Source of the DNA: Algoriphagus sp. Y33 | Lineage (GTDB): Bacteria > Bacteroidota > Bacteroidia > Cytophagales > Cyclobacteriaceae | Assembly: GCF_014838715.1 (NCBI RefSeq) | Contig: NZ_CP061947.1 | Span: 62,001-126,000, forward strand | Reading direction: 5' to 3' | DNA length: 64,000 bases | Part shown: piece after piece, positions 27,051-34,101 of the stretch | Position numbering within the stretch: position 1 is the first letter of the stretch | How the letters are laid out: the number at the start of each line of letters is the position of its first letter | Position numbers and translations under genes: made by a program | The notes under the pieces: model-generated | The model's database searches: none | What the model saw: only the letters and a program-made list of their open reading frames with translations | What the model was told of the DNA's origin: nothing

Positions 27051-28682
27051 TTAAGGTATTTGGTAAACTTGGGTTTGTACGATTCGTCCATAATGGTCAA
27101 TCCAGCGTACGGCAAGAAATTTAGTATTCAGACTTTTAACCTCCAAGGTTCTTGCTCTCATTCCACCTACCCAGACTGGGTGTATTTCGGCTCCGGCCAG
27201 TTGATTTAGCTCATTCGCACCTTGAATAAGCGCATAACGGATAGCTGGGTCAAGAGGACTCGCCATTCGTATAGAGGTAAATTCCGAATTGGCTTCCACG
27301 CTGAATACTACAGGTGTGTCTATGACAGATGGGCTTTTGGGTTGAAATGAGGGAGGTAATGTTGGTTCATTGTATAGTTCGCTTTTGAGCAACTGAGCCA
27401 CATCCTGATTTTTGATTTTCAAGGATTTTGCAGAGAAAAAGGCATTCCCCTGTATGGTAGGCAGCGTACGTGTATATGAAATTTGCATGTTGATTTCGCG
27501 GGGATTGTTCCATGCAGCGTCGGAATCTTCGCGGATTTTATAGGGTCCATTTCCGATGTATATGTTGGTATTATAGTGGTTTTTTGCCCACCAGTCATTT
27601 AGCATTCGATGCGATGCGAGCCTGTGATCCATACTCCAGTAGAGTTGGGGAATCATGTAGTCTACCCAGCCATTTTTCATCCAAAGCAAGACATCCGCAT
27701 AGAGATCGTCATAGTTTGTTTGCCCCGCTCTGGTAGGGGATCCTTTTGGGTCTTTGTCCTGATTTCTCCATACACCAAAGGGCGAGATACCAAATTGTAC
27801 CCACGGTTTACTTTGCTTGATCGTCTCATTGAGAGCAAGAATCAATTGATTTACATTATCTCTTCTCCAATCATCTTGTGATTGCCCGGGTTTCTTGTAC
27901 TTGCTGTAAGTTGCCTTATCCGGAAAATCTAATTTTGCGACTTTGTAGGGATAAAAATAATCGTCAAAGTGAACAGCATCAATATCGTAATTGTCCACAA
28001 TTTCCTTGATTACAGCCAGTAAATGAGCTTTTACTTCGGGTAATCCGGGATTGTAGTAATATTTGGTATCGTATTTCAGCATCCAGTCTCGATGTAAGTT
28101 ATAATCGTGATCGGGGCTGAGATCGGCTGTGTTTAGATTCATGGTGGCACGATATGGATTTAGCCAAGCATGAAATTCTAATCCTCTGGCATGCGCCTCT
28201 TGAATCATCCACGTAAGGGGATTCTCGGAAGTATTTGGTCCTCTACCCTGTTTTCCGGTCAGGTATTTGGACCAGGGTGCGTGGTTACTGGGATAAAAAG
28301 CATCCCCTGCAGTTCTTACCTGAACGATAACTGCATTGAAATTAAGGTTTTTGTAATAATCCAAAAGATTAAGGAAATCACGCTTTTGCTTTTCGTACGT
28401 GTCATCCGGAGAAATAGGCCAATCGATGTTTGCTACCGTGGCTATCCAGACCCCACGGAATTCCCGTGGCATTTCAGGCATTTGGAATGTTAAGGGTTGT
28501 AAAGCTACCGGAGCTTTCGGCAGTTTCTTTACAGGAAGATTGGCTCCCGGGTTTGGATTGGTGGTCGTATTGATAGTGCCGGAAGGATGTTTTCCTGATG
28601 TTGTGGTTTTTTGGGATTTACAGGCAGACAACAGTAGGCTGATGGTCAAAATAATAAATAGATGCCTAGAAAGGGATTTCAT
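27051..28682 (-). CDS. Lipoprotein DUF187/GHL10 hydrolase (DigH/YddW-like)
   Basis: A 543-residue lipoprotein (LLLSACKSQK) with a family-10-like TIM barrel of the DUF187 type. Diagnostic blocks include EFRGVWIATVANIDWP near 78, FNAVIVQVRTAGDAFYPS, LEFHAWLNPYRAT, YDIDAVHFDDYFYPY with acidic active-site residues, WVQFGISPFGVWRN and WVDYMIPQLYWS. The E. coli relative DigH (YddW) cleaves denuded peptidoglycan glycan strands, that is, strands already stripped of peptides by amidases. The gene lies 10 bases downstream of an amidase gene on the same strand, which fits that substrate. The C-terminal 120 residues form a beta-rich extension (ANSEFTSIRMASPLDPAIRY). Confidence 0.9.
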   Translation of the reverse strand: MKSLSRHLFIILTISLLLSACKSQKTTTSGKHPSGTINTTTNPNPGANLPVKKLPKAPVALQPLTFQMPEMPREFRGVWIATVANIDWPISPDDTYEKQKRDFLNLLDYYKNLNFNAVIVQVRTAGDAFYPSNHAPWSKYLTGKQGRGPNTSENPLTWMIQEAHARGLEFHAWLNPYRATMNLNTADLSPDHDYNLHRDWMLKYDTKYYYNPGLPEVKAHLLAVIKEIVDNYDIDAVHFDDYFYPYKVAKLDFPDKATYSKYKKPGQSQDDWRRDNVNQLILALNETIKQSKPWVQFGISPFGVWRNQDKDPKGSPTRAGQTNYDDLYADVLLWMKNGWVDYMIPQLYWSMDHRLASHRMLNDWWAKNHYNTNIYIGNGPYKIREDSDAAWNNPREINMQISYTRTLPTIQGNAFFSAKSLKIKNQDVAQLLKSELYNEPTLPPSFQPKSPSVIDTPVVFSVEANSEFTSIRMASPLDPAIRYALIQGANELNQLAGAEIHPVWVGGMRARTLEVKSLNTKFLAVRWIDHYGRIVQTQVYQIP

Positions 28683-28692
28683 AAATGGGTAA

Positions 28693-29373
28693 TCAAAGCG
28701 TTGGTATGGGTTTCAAATCTAAATCTGCCAAGTTTTTTCGGAGTTTCTTCATAAAGGTGTCTCCCGGATCGGTTTTTACAGTGCGATAATCAGGATCAAC
28801 TTCCTTCCACCAGTCTGTTGACTGGAAGTTTTGGTATTCATGATGGCCGATGACATAGTCTATTGCATATTTCCTTTCCAGATATCTGATCAGCTTTTCG
28901 TTTGCCTTTAATTGTTCTTTTGTCAAAGGCATCTTATCACTGCCGATATTTTCGATGCCAATCGCCAAATAATTCAATCCTATCGTATGCCGGGCAAAAG
29001 TAGTGTCCGGTAATAGTCTAAAAATCGTGCCGTCCCTGTCAATTAAAAATTGACTTGAAACATTTAAATTACTTGCACCGGTCAAATCTGCCCTTCCATC
29101 CAATGTAGCCGGATTGAAAACATCAAATGTCACTTCTATATTGTCAATTGCAGTCCAGTGGACTACTACCATTTTAGGGTCAATAGATGCAGTTTTCTGT
29201 TCCAGACCATGACGCTCTTTGAGGTACCTAAGAGAGAGTTCCTCTCTTTCTTGATTCCACATGATGGGCTTGTCTATTATCCTGAAAGTAGATTTTGGGC
29301 TACAGGAGCTTTGAATAAGTGAAATGCAACAGATTCCTAATAGAAATATAGGATACAGGGAATTGGACTTCAT
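28693..29373 (-). CDS. Lipoprotein N-acetylmuramoyl-L-alanine amidase (amidase_2)
   Basis: Cleaves the bond between MurNAc and the stem peptide. The 226-residue protein has a lipoprotein signal (LIQSSCSPK). The amidase_2/PGRP fold shows the zinc ligands His in KMVVVHWTAIDN, His in IGHHEYQNFQSTDWW and Asp in TDPGDTFMKKL, plus FLIDRDGTIFRLLPDT and NYLAIGIENIG with the Glu seen in this family. It is the promoter-proximal gene of the peptidoglycan set, divergent from a DeoR-type regulator. An outer-membrane or periplasmic location is inferred from the lipobox. Confidence 0.92.
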   Translation of the reverse strand: MKSNSLYPIFLLGICCISLIQSSCSPKSTFRIIDKPIMWNQEREELSLRYLKERHGLEQKTASIDPKMVVVHWTAIDNIEVTFDVFNPATLDGRADLTGASNLNVSSQFLIDRDGTIFRLLPDTTFARHTIGLNYLAIGIENIGSDKMPLTKEQLKANEKLIRYLERKYAIDYVIGHHEYQNFQSTDWWKEVDPDYRTVKTDPGDTFMKKLRKNLADLDLKPIPTL

Positions 29374-29477
29374 GGTTTTTCAGTCTACTTTAACGTCAAA
29401 TTCAATGGGGTAAGAATTGCTTTCCACAGCTAAACTAGCCAGAAAAATGCAGGATAGGCAAGGTGACCGGGCAATTC

Positions 29478-29519
29478 TTTGCAGGTAGTTCCATTTGCAG
29501 GTTGTTTTTGCAAGTTTTT
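29478..29519. promoter_or_regulatory. Three near-identical 13-bp direct repeats, candidate operator
   Basis: TTTGCAGGTAGTT (29478), TTTGCAGGTTGTT (29494) and TTTGCAAGTTTTT (29507) lie head to tail, with starts 16 and 13 bases apart, between the amidase start (29373) and the DeoR-type regulator start (29560). The arrangement fits binding of an oligomeric regulator. Confidence 0.5.
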
Positions 29520-29559
29520 GCTGTTATTGTTAGCTTCCCAAATCCAACAATTTTATCCT

Positions 29560-30309
29560 ATGCTGAAAGAAGAAAGACAGAAGTATATTTTGGATCAGGT
29601 ACACCTGCATCACCGGGTTTTGCTCAATGACTTATCAGATTCATTAAATGTGTCGATCGATACCGTGAGACGGGATGTAAAGGAGTTGGACAAAGAAAAA
29701 AAGCTGAAGAAGGTGCATGGTGGAGCGACGTCCTTTGGATTTATGACTTTCACCAAAGACGATGGGAATATCTACCTGAAGTCAAAGAAAATTTCCATTG
29801 CCGAAAAGACTGTTTCTCTACTTTCTGATGGACAGGTGATCTTAATGAGTGGAGGTACTACGAATATGGAAGTTGCCAATCTCATCCCAAAGAAATTGGT
29901 TTTGACTGTCTTCACACCAAGTTTGCATGTGGCGATGGCCTTGCTTGAGCATGAAAATGTTGAGGTGATTTTTTTGGGAGGTAAACTCCTGCATGAGGCC
30001 AAATTCGCTGTGGGAGGAACTGTAGTAAACGCACTTTCACAGCTTCGCGTGGACTTGTGCATACTCGGTACTGGATATTTGGATGCGGAATTTGGATTGA
30101 CGGAGTTTGACTGGGAAGTGATTCAGGTGAAGCAGGCAATGATCCGAGCTGCCAAGAAAACTATAATTCTGACTGTTTCGGACAAGCTTCATTCCGTCCA
30201 AAAGTATAAGACCTGTGATATGACGGCCGTTCATACCTTGGTTACCGAGCTGGATCCGTCGGATCCGCTTTTGGATGCGTTTAGACCTTTTGAGTTGGTG
30301 CTGGTCTGA
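29560..30309 (+). CDS. DeoR/GlpR-family transcriptional regulator
   Basis: A 249-residue regulator. The N-terminal winged helix (MLKEERQKYILDQV, VLLNDLSDSLNVSIDTVRRD) is followed by the DeoR signature region KLKKVHGGA. The C-terminal DeoRC sugar-phosphate-sensing domain follows (SLLSDGQVILMSGGTTNMEV, VEVIFLGGKLLHEAKF, DLCILGTGYLDAEFGLTEFD, KKTIILTVSDK). I used the ATG at 29560; a longer open frame from 29479 adds residues unlike the family. It is divergently transcribed from the amidase-DUF187 genes and flanks three direct repeats, so it probably regulates that operon in response to an amino-sugar phosphate. The ligand is unknown. Confidence 0.9.
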   Translation: MLKEERQKYILDQVHLHHRVLLNDLSDSLNVSIDTVRRDVKELDKEKKLKKVHGGATSFGFMTFTKDDGNIYLKSKKISIAEKTVSLLSDGQVILMSGGTTNMEVANLIPKKLVLTVFTPSLHVAMALLEHENVEVIFLGGKLLHEAKFAVGGTVVNALSQLRVDLCILGTGYLDAEFGLTEFDWEVIQVKQAMIRAAKKTIILTVSDKLHSVQKYKTCDMTAVHTLVTELDPSDPLLDAFRPFELVLV

Positions 30310-30321
30310 TTCTAAAATTTG

Positions 30322-30447
30322 GGTTATCCGTCATTGCGATCCCGTAGTAATGAGCACTCAATAAGAGATTGCTTAGTCGAAAGCAATTCCCTTCGGTCAT
30401 TGTTTTTTTTCGCAATGACGGGCAAAGCAATGGATTCCGAGAGTAAA
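30322..30447. repeat. Hairpin repeat unit 1 of a tandem pair
   Basis: Begins GGTTATCCGTCATTGCGA and ends with GCAATGACGGGCAAAGCAA then GAGAGTAAA. Internal inverted arms CCGTCATTGCG (30328) and CGCAATGACGG (30411) would form a long stem-loop. Unit 2 follows immediately. Confidence 0.8.
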
Positions 30448-30459
30448 CCACACATCATC

Positions 30460-30607
30460 GGTTATCCGTCATCGCGATCTGCCTGAGGCGGAGAAGCGAT
30501 CCAGTAGTAATTAGCACTCAATAAGAGATTGCTTCGTCAAAAACACTTCCCTTCGGTCATTGTTTTTTTCTCGCAATGACGGACAAAGCAATCGATTCCA
30601 AGAGTAA
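30460..30607. repeat. Hairpin repeat unit 2 of a tandem pair
   Basis: Same order of blocks as unit 1 (GGTTATCCGTCATCGCGA, GCACTCAATAAGAGATTGCT, CCCTTCGGTCATTG, TCGCAATGACGGACAAAGCA, AAGAGTAAA) with about 22 extra bases near the left end that contain TCTGCCTGAGGCGGA. No coding potential; together the units fill the 331-bp gap between the DeoR gene and the HMA gene. Confidence 0.8.
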
Positions 30608-30632
30608 AAAAGCTTCCCATTTCTGAGAAGCT
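30606..30632 (-). terminator. Rho-independent terminator after the HMA gene
   Basis: On the minus strand AAGCTTC and GAAGCTT pair around a short loop and are followed by a T-run. It lies 9 bases past the HMA protein stop. Confidence 0.75.
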
Positions 30633-30640
30633 TCCTGCGA

Positions 30641-30997
30641 TTAATTATCCTTTTTTTTGTGAGGTGCGTTATCGTGCGCACCGTCTTTACAACATTCATC
30701 AAGTTTCTCATAGGCTTTCGGATCGCGCTTCAGTGAATCTGCATGATAGCCCACCATAGTCACACGTTTTCGGAGTTTGTCCGGGTTGGTCTTGGAGTCC
30801 AGATAGGCAATGTTTAATACTTTGGTTTCCAAGTCCAGATTTACAGATTTCACACCTTTTTCGAAGGTGAGATCCTTTTCCAAGGTAGCCTTGCACATCT
30901 CGCAGATTGCTGATGTTTTGATGCCGATAGTTTTTACCTGTGCCTGTGCTGCAAATGCGGAAGCCGCAATAAATAGGGTTAAGATTAGCTTTTTCAT
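30641..30997 (-). CDS. Secreted heavy-metal-associated (HMA) domain protein
   Basis: A 118-residue exported protein with signal peptide 1-20 (MKKLILTLFIAASAFAAQAQ). Residues 21-95 form an HMA ferredoxin-like fold with metal-binding Cys32 and Cys35 (TSAICEMCKATLEKDL), then GVKSVNLDLETKVLNIAYLD. A second Cys pair occurs near the C-terminus (DECCKDG) and a His/Lys-rich tail (HDNAPHKKK) follows. It starts 8 bases after the TonB receptor gene on the same strand. A periplasmic chaperone delivering a soft metal such as copper is the likely role; the metal is not determined by the sequence. Confidence 0.88.
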   Translation of the reverse strand: MKKLILTLFIAASAFAAQAQVKTIGIKTSAICEMCKATLEKDLTFEKGVKSVNLDLETKVLNIAYLDSKTNPDKLRKRVTMVGYHADSLKRDPKAYEKLDECCKDGAHDNAPHKKKDN

Positions 30998-31005
30998 CGT
31001 AGTTA

Positions 31006-33219
31006 TTAGTTGATTTTATATCTGATCCCTGTGTAGATAACCCTTCCGGCGATTGGTCCCCAGGCCATCGAGGCGTCGAAATTTTGTCCAAAAGGATTTT
31101 CGGGATCAATAATTGGATTTGATTGTTTGAAGTCCAGGATATTTTCTCCACCCAAGTAGATGCTGCCCCAGCGAAACCCACGGCTCACTTGCGCATTCAC
31201 CAGAAAGAAATCAGGTGATTTTTCCGCTACCCGATATTCCATAGGACTGTCACCGGTGTCAGGTAGGCGCATTGGGCCATTCCAGTTTACAGTCATGTCT
31301 GCCTTCCACTTATCGTAATTGGTAGCATAGGCCAAATTCATGAAGAAGCGGTCTTGACTTTGATAGGGAACTTGCTGTAAGATACCGTTGGTCGTCATGA
31401 GATTTTCATAATGCTTATAGGCTGCTTTAACATCCAGTTTTTCAGTCAATGGATAACTGGCTTCTACTTGAAAGCTACGGGCAAATGAGCCGTTTTGCAG
31501 ATTATTGATCACCAGTAATGATGAACTTACATCTTGATCATACACCAGCTGATTTTCGAAAGTGGTATAGAAATAATCCGTCACCAGACTAAGTGGTTTA
31601 TCCTTAATCGACAAATTTGCAGCGAGACTGATTCCTGTGTTCCAGCTCACTTCCGGTTGAAGTACAGCATTGAAAATAATATCCCTGGATGAAACCCAGA
31701 TCATGCTGTTTTCCATTAGGGCATTTGGTGTGCGGTAGCCTTTCCCTACAGAACCCCTTACTGTCCATTTAGGGACAAATTCCCACCGTGCATGGACTCT
31801 GGGAGTGAAATAGGTGCCGAAAAGATTGTGAAAATCCGTTCTTGCTCCCGCTACTACTGTAAGTTGGTCGTTTGGGATGAAATTATACTCGAAGAAAACA
31901 CCGGGCACTTTTTCCGTCCTATTCATAGCTGTATCCAGACCGGTAGTACTGTTGGAATTGAAAGTTTCCTCAAAATCATCATAAAGAAAGCTAGCTCCGG
32001 TTTTGTATTGGTGAAAGCTTGAACCTAAGATATTCTGGTAAATGAAATTCCCATACGCTGTTTTTTCAATACCGCTATAGATTCTTCTTCCTGCTCCTCC
32101 ATTGAAATCTTGATAGGAGAGAGAATACTGGAAGCCCCAACTTTGGGTAGGCTTATCGGGATAGATCATCCCCAGTTTGCCAAATACTTCTGCTTTTCGG
32201 GTATCCATTTGATAGCCATACATGCTACTTGTGGACAGATCGCTGTTGAAGCCAAATCCTTTTTGCCCTCCTGCATTGTCAGACATAAATAGATTCACGC
32301 CTATTTGGGCCATCAGCCGATCTCCCCCATACTTGTAGCGATTCAGGAAGTTCAGCTGTCTTGCTTTCGGCAAATCCATAAAACCATCGTCATTTCCGTC
32401 GATTTCCGTACCGATTTGACTGGCGTGAAACAACACGCCTGAGCTCCATTTTTCATTGATGGGAATCTGGTGATTTGCGTTGATTTCCAGCCTTCCAAAG
32501 GAGTTGAGGTAAGCATTGAGATACCATTTGTCCATGGTTTCCGGTTTGAAAAGATCCACGTTGATCTGACCGGTCATGGATTCGTAGCCATTGATGACAG
32601 TCCCGGCGCCTTTTCCCACATCGATGGATTGAATCCAGGTTCCCGGTACATAGGTAAGACCGAGTCTGGAATTCAACCCCCTGATATTGGGGATTCCTTC
32701 TCTGCTGATCAGTACGTATCGACCGTCCAGCCCCATCATTTGGATCATTTTGGTGCCGGTGACAGCGTCTGCATAGGAGACATCTACAGACGCATTTGTT
32801 TCAAAACTCTCAGAAAGATTGCAACAGGCGGCTTTTTGAAGTTCGCTTTCGGTAATAAGAATACTTAGAAAAGGAGCTTCGTCTACCACGGACTCTGATC
32901 TAGCCTGTATAGTGACTTGCTCCAGTGATTCACCGCTTTCCTGAAGTGTGATTACCATCGCTTGGTCAAAAACAGGAGTTAATGTATCCTGTTCATAGCC
33001 AAGATAGGAAATGATTAAACGGTCGGTTTGCAGTATGTGTTCCAGTATGAAGCGACCTTCCGTATCGGTGACAGTTCCTTGCTGCTTGTCCAGAAGTTTA
33101 ATGCTGGCGCCGATCAGAGGCTCATTGGATGCTGATTTTACCTGCCCTTTTATGGAGTTTTGGGCAAATAGAATCGACGGTGCTACCAGGCATCCTATTA
33201 ATAGGATTATTGATTTCAT
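31006..33219 (-). CDS. TonB-dependent outer membrane receptor (metal-linked type)
   Basis: A 737-residue outer membrane receptor. A signal peptide (about 1-19) precedes a CarboxypepD_reg-like domain (about 20-105, IKGQVKSASNEPLIGASIKL, GTVTDTEGRFILEH). The plug (about 120-240) includes the unusual Cys pair in LQKAACCNLSESFE and MIQMMGLDGRYVLISREGIP. A beta barrel to the C-terminal GIRYKIN follows. Neighbours on the same strand are a Cys-rich HYC_CC_PP-type gene upstream and an HMA protein gene 8 bases downstream, pointing to metal (probably copper) handling rather than glycan uptake. A 90-bp leader element shared with the GNAT operon lies immediately before the start codon. Confidence 0.9.
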   Translation of the reverse strand: MKSIILLIGCLVAPSILFAQNSIKGQVKSASNEPLIGASIKLLDKQQGTVTDTEGRFILEHILQTDRLIISYLGYEQDTLTPVFDQAMVITLQESGESLEQVTIQARSESVVDEAPFLSILITESELQKAACCNLSESFETNASVDVSYADAVTGTKMIQMMGLDGRYVLISREGIPNIRGLNSRLGLTYVPGTWIQSIDVGKGAGTVINGYESMTGQINVDLFKPETMDKWYLNAYLNSFGRLEINANHQIPINEKWSSGVLFHASQIGTEIDGNDDGFMDLPKARQLNFLNRYKYGGDRLMAQIGVNLFMSDNAGGQKGFGFNSDLSTSSMYGYQMDTRKAEVFGKLGMIYPDKPTQSWGFQYSLSYQDFNGGAGRRIYSGIEKTAYGNFIYQNILGSSFHQYKTGASFLYDDFEETFNSNSTTGLDTAMNRTEKVPGVFFEYNFIPNDQLTVVAGARTDFHNLFGTYFTPRVHARWEFVPKWTVRGSVGKGYRTPNALMENSMIWVSSRDIIFNAVLQPEVSWNTGISLAANLSIKDKPLSLVTDYFYTTFENQLVYDQDVSSSLLVINNLQNGSFARSFQVEASYPLTEKLDVKAAYKHYENLMTTNGILQQVPYQSQDRFFMNLAYATNYDKWKADMTVNWNGPMRLPDTGDSPMEYRVAEKSPDFFLVNAQVSRGFRWGSIYLGGENILDFKQSNPIIDPENPFGQNFDASMAWGPIAGRVIYTGIRYKIN

Positions 33220-33309
33220 GTGTTTGTGATTTCTTTTTTAGAGCCACATGGAATCTCGCAAGGCAAATAATCATCCCAGTGTGAGATGTTCTGAGTCATG
33301 CTCGATTTC
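33220..33309 (-). repeat. 90-bp leader element, copy 1 (upstream of TonB receptor)
   Basis: Directly abuts the TonB receptor start codon and aligns over its whole length with the element before the GNAT gene (25539-25628), including CGCAAGGC, AATAATCATCCCAGTGTG and TCGATTTC. Just beyond it, AATTGCTTG (33316-33324) and CAAGCAATT (33367-33375) form a perfect nine-base inverted repeat enclosing the palindrome TCCGCCTAAGACGGA. Confidence 0.8.
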
Positions 33310-33376
33310 ATAAATAATTGCTTGTGTGTAAAATAGATTACAGTCCGCCTAAGACGGATAAAAAATCAAGCAATTT

Positions 33377-33760
33377 TTAAATAAGGAAGGTTTGATGTAG
33401 GATGTTCAGATCTGGAATTGGCCGATCGGGGAATACAAAGTCGGGGTTTGGAATTTGATCAACTTTAAGTTGAATGCCGGGAAAGGTAAGCACGTATACC
33501 AACACAAATTCCGCAGAAAGCTGAGTCTGGAACTGTGCTTTTCCAAAATAGTCATCTGAATCAGATGAAGTATATTCATCTGAGCAACAATCAGGATCAG
33601 GGATTTTCTCTAAATCCACGCCGCAACAATCGGTTTTCTCGGGAGCTATAGTGACGTCGGTACTTTTTAATTCATCCCCACAATAATGCGCTGCTAAGGT
33701 CAAATTAACCTGACCTGTCAGGAAAAATAGGAGCATTATAGAAGAGATGATTGATTTCAT
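33377..33760 (-). CDS. HYC_CC_PP-type cysteine-rich secreted protein
   Basis: A 127-residue exported protein: signal peptide (about 1-23), then AHYCGDEL with His-Tyr-Cys at 25-27, Cys-Cys at 45-46 (KTDCCGVDL) and Cys-Cys at 58-59 (DPDCCSDEY). A late proline-containing segment includes FVFPDRPIPDLN. This order of HYC, CC, CC and PP-like elements matches the HYC_CC_PP family of Bacteroidota, whose genes lie beside TonB receptors and HMA proteins. A role as a periplasmic metal carrier is likely but unproven. It is first of three same-strand genes with the TonB receptor and the HMA protein. Confidence 0.85.
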   Translation of the reverse strand: MKSIISSIMLLFFLTGQVNLTLAAHYCGDELKSTDVTIAPEKTDCCGVDLEKIPDPDCCSDEYTSSDSDDYFGKAQFQTQLSAEFVLVYVLTFPGIQLKVDQIPNPDFVFPDRPIPDLNILHQTFLI

Positions 33761-33797
33761 ACGTTAGGCAAAGATCGGGATTTCATTTGAAATAGAA

Positions 33798-33835
33798 AAA
33801 CCTACGTTCTTTACGGGAAGTGAGAGGGTAGGTTT
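33798..33835. promoter_or_regulatory. Inverted repeat in the divergent region before the metal trio
   Basis: AAACCTAC and GTAGGTTT, perfect eight-base arms separated by 22 bases, 38 bases upstream of the HYC_CC_PP gene start. It lies in a 341-bp divergent gap (33761-34101) that shows nothing else beyond a run of seven G near 33940. Could be a regulator site; no T-run supports termination. Confidence 0.35.
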
Positions 33836-34101
33836 GCTGAATTTCAGAATATATGATTATTCGGAGGGCTTAGGATGTGAAGGTTCTATCATTTGATTTC
33901 AATTAGGATCAAAAAAGGTTACGTGTTTTGCCCAGACAGGGGGGGAATGTCAATTTTTTTACTTCAATAATTTCTTGGAGTGCTTCCGGTAATTGTAGTT
34001 TCCTTAAAATAACGGGATTCTTGTTTCATTTTCTTAAAATTTAATTGGAAGTTGTTTCACATTATGTAATTTAAAAGTCACCATCAACCTATTCTTGATT
34101 T

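Noticed and set aside
26816..27115. N-terminal extension of the IS110 frame into the DUF187 gene
   Set aside because: The extra 100 codons are unlike transposases and overlap the end of a conserved hydrolase gene; treated as chance open frame.
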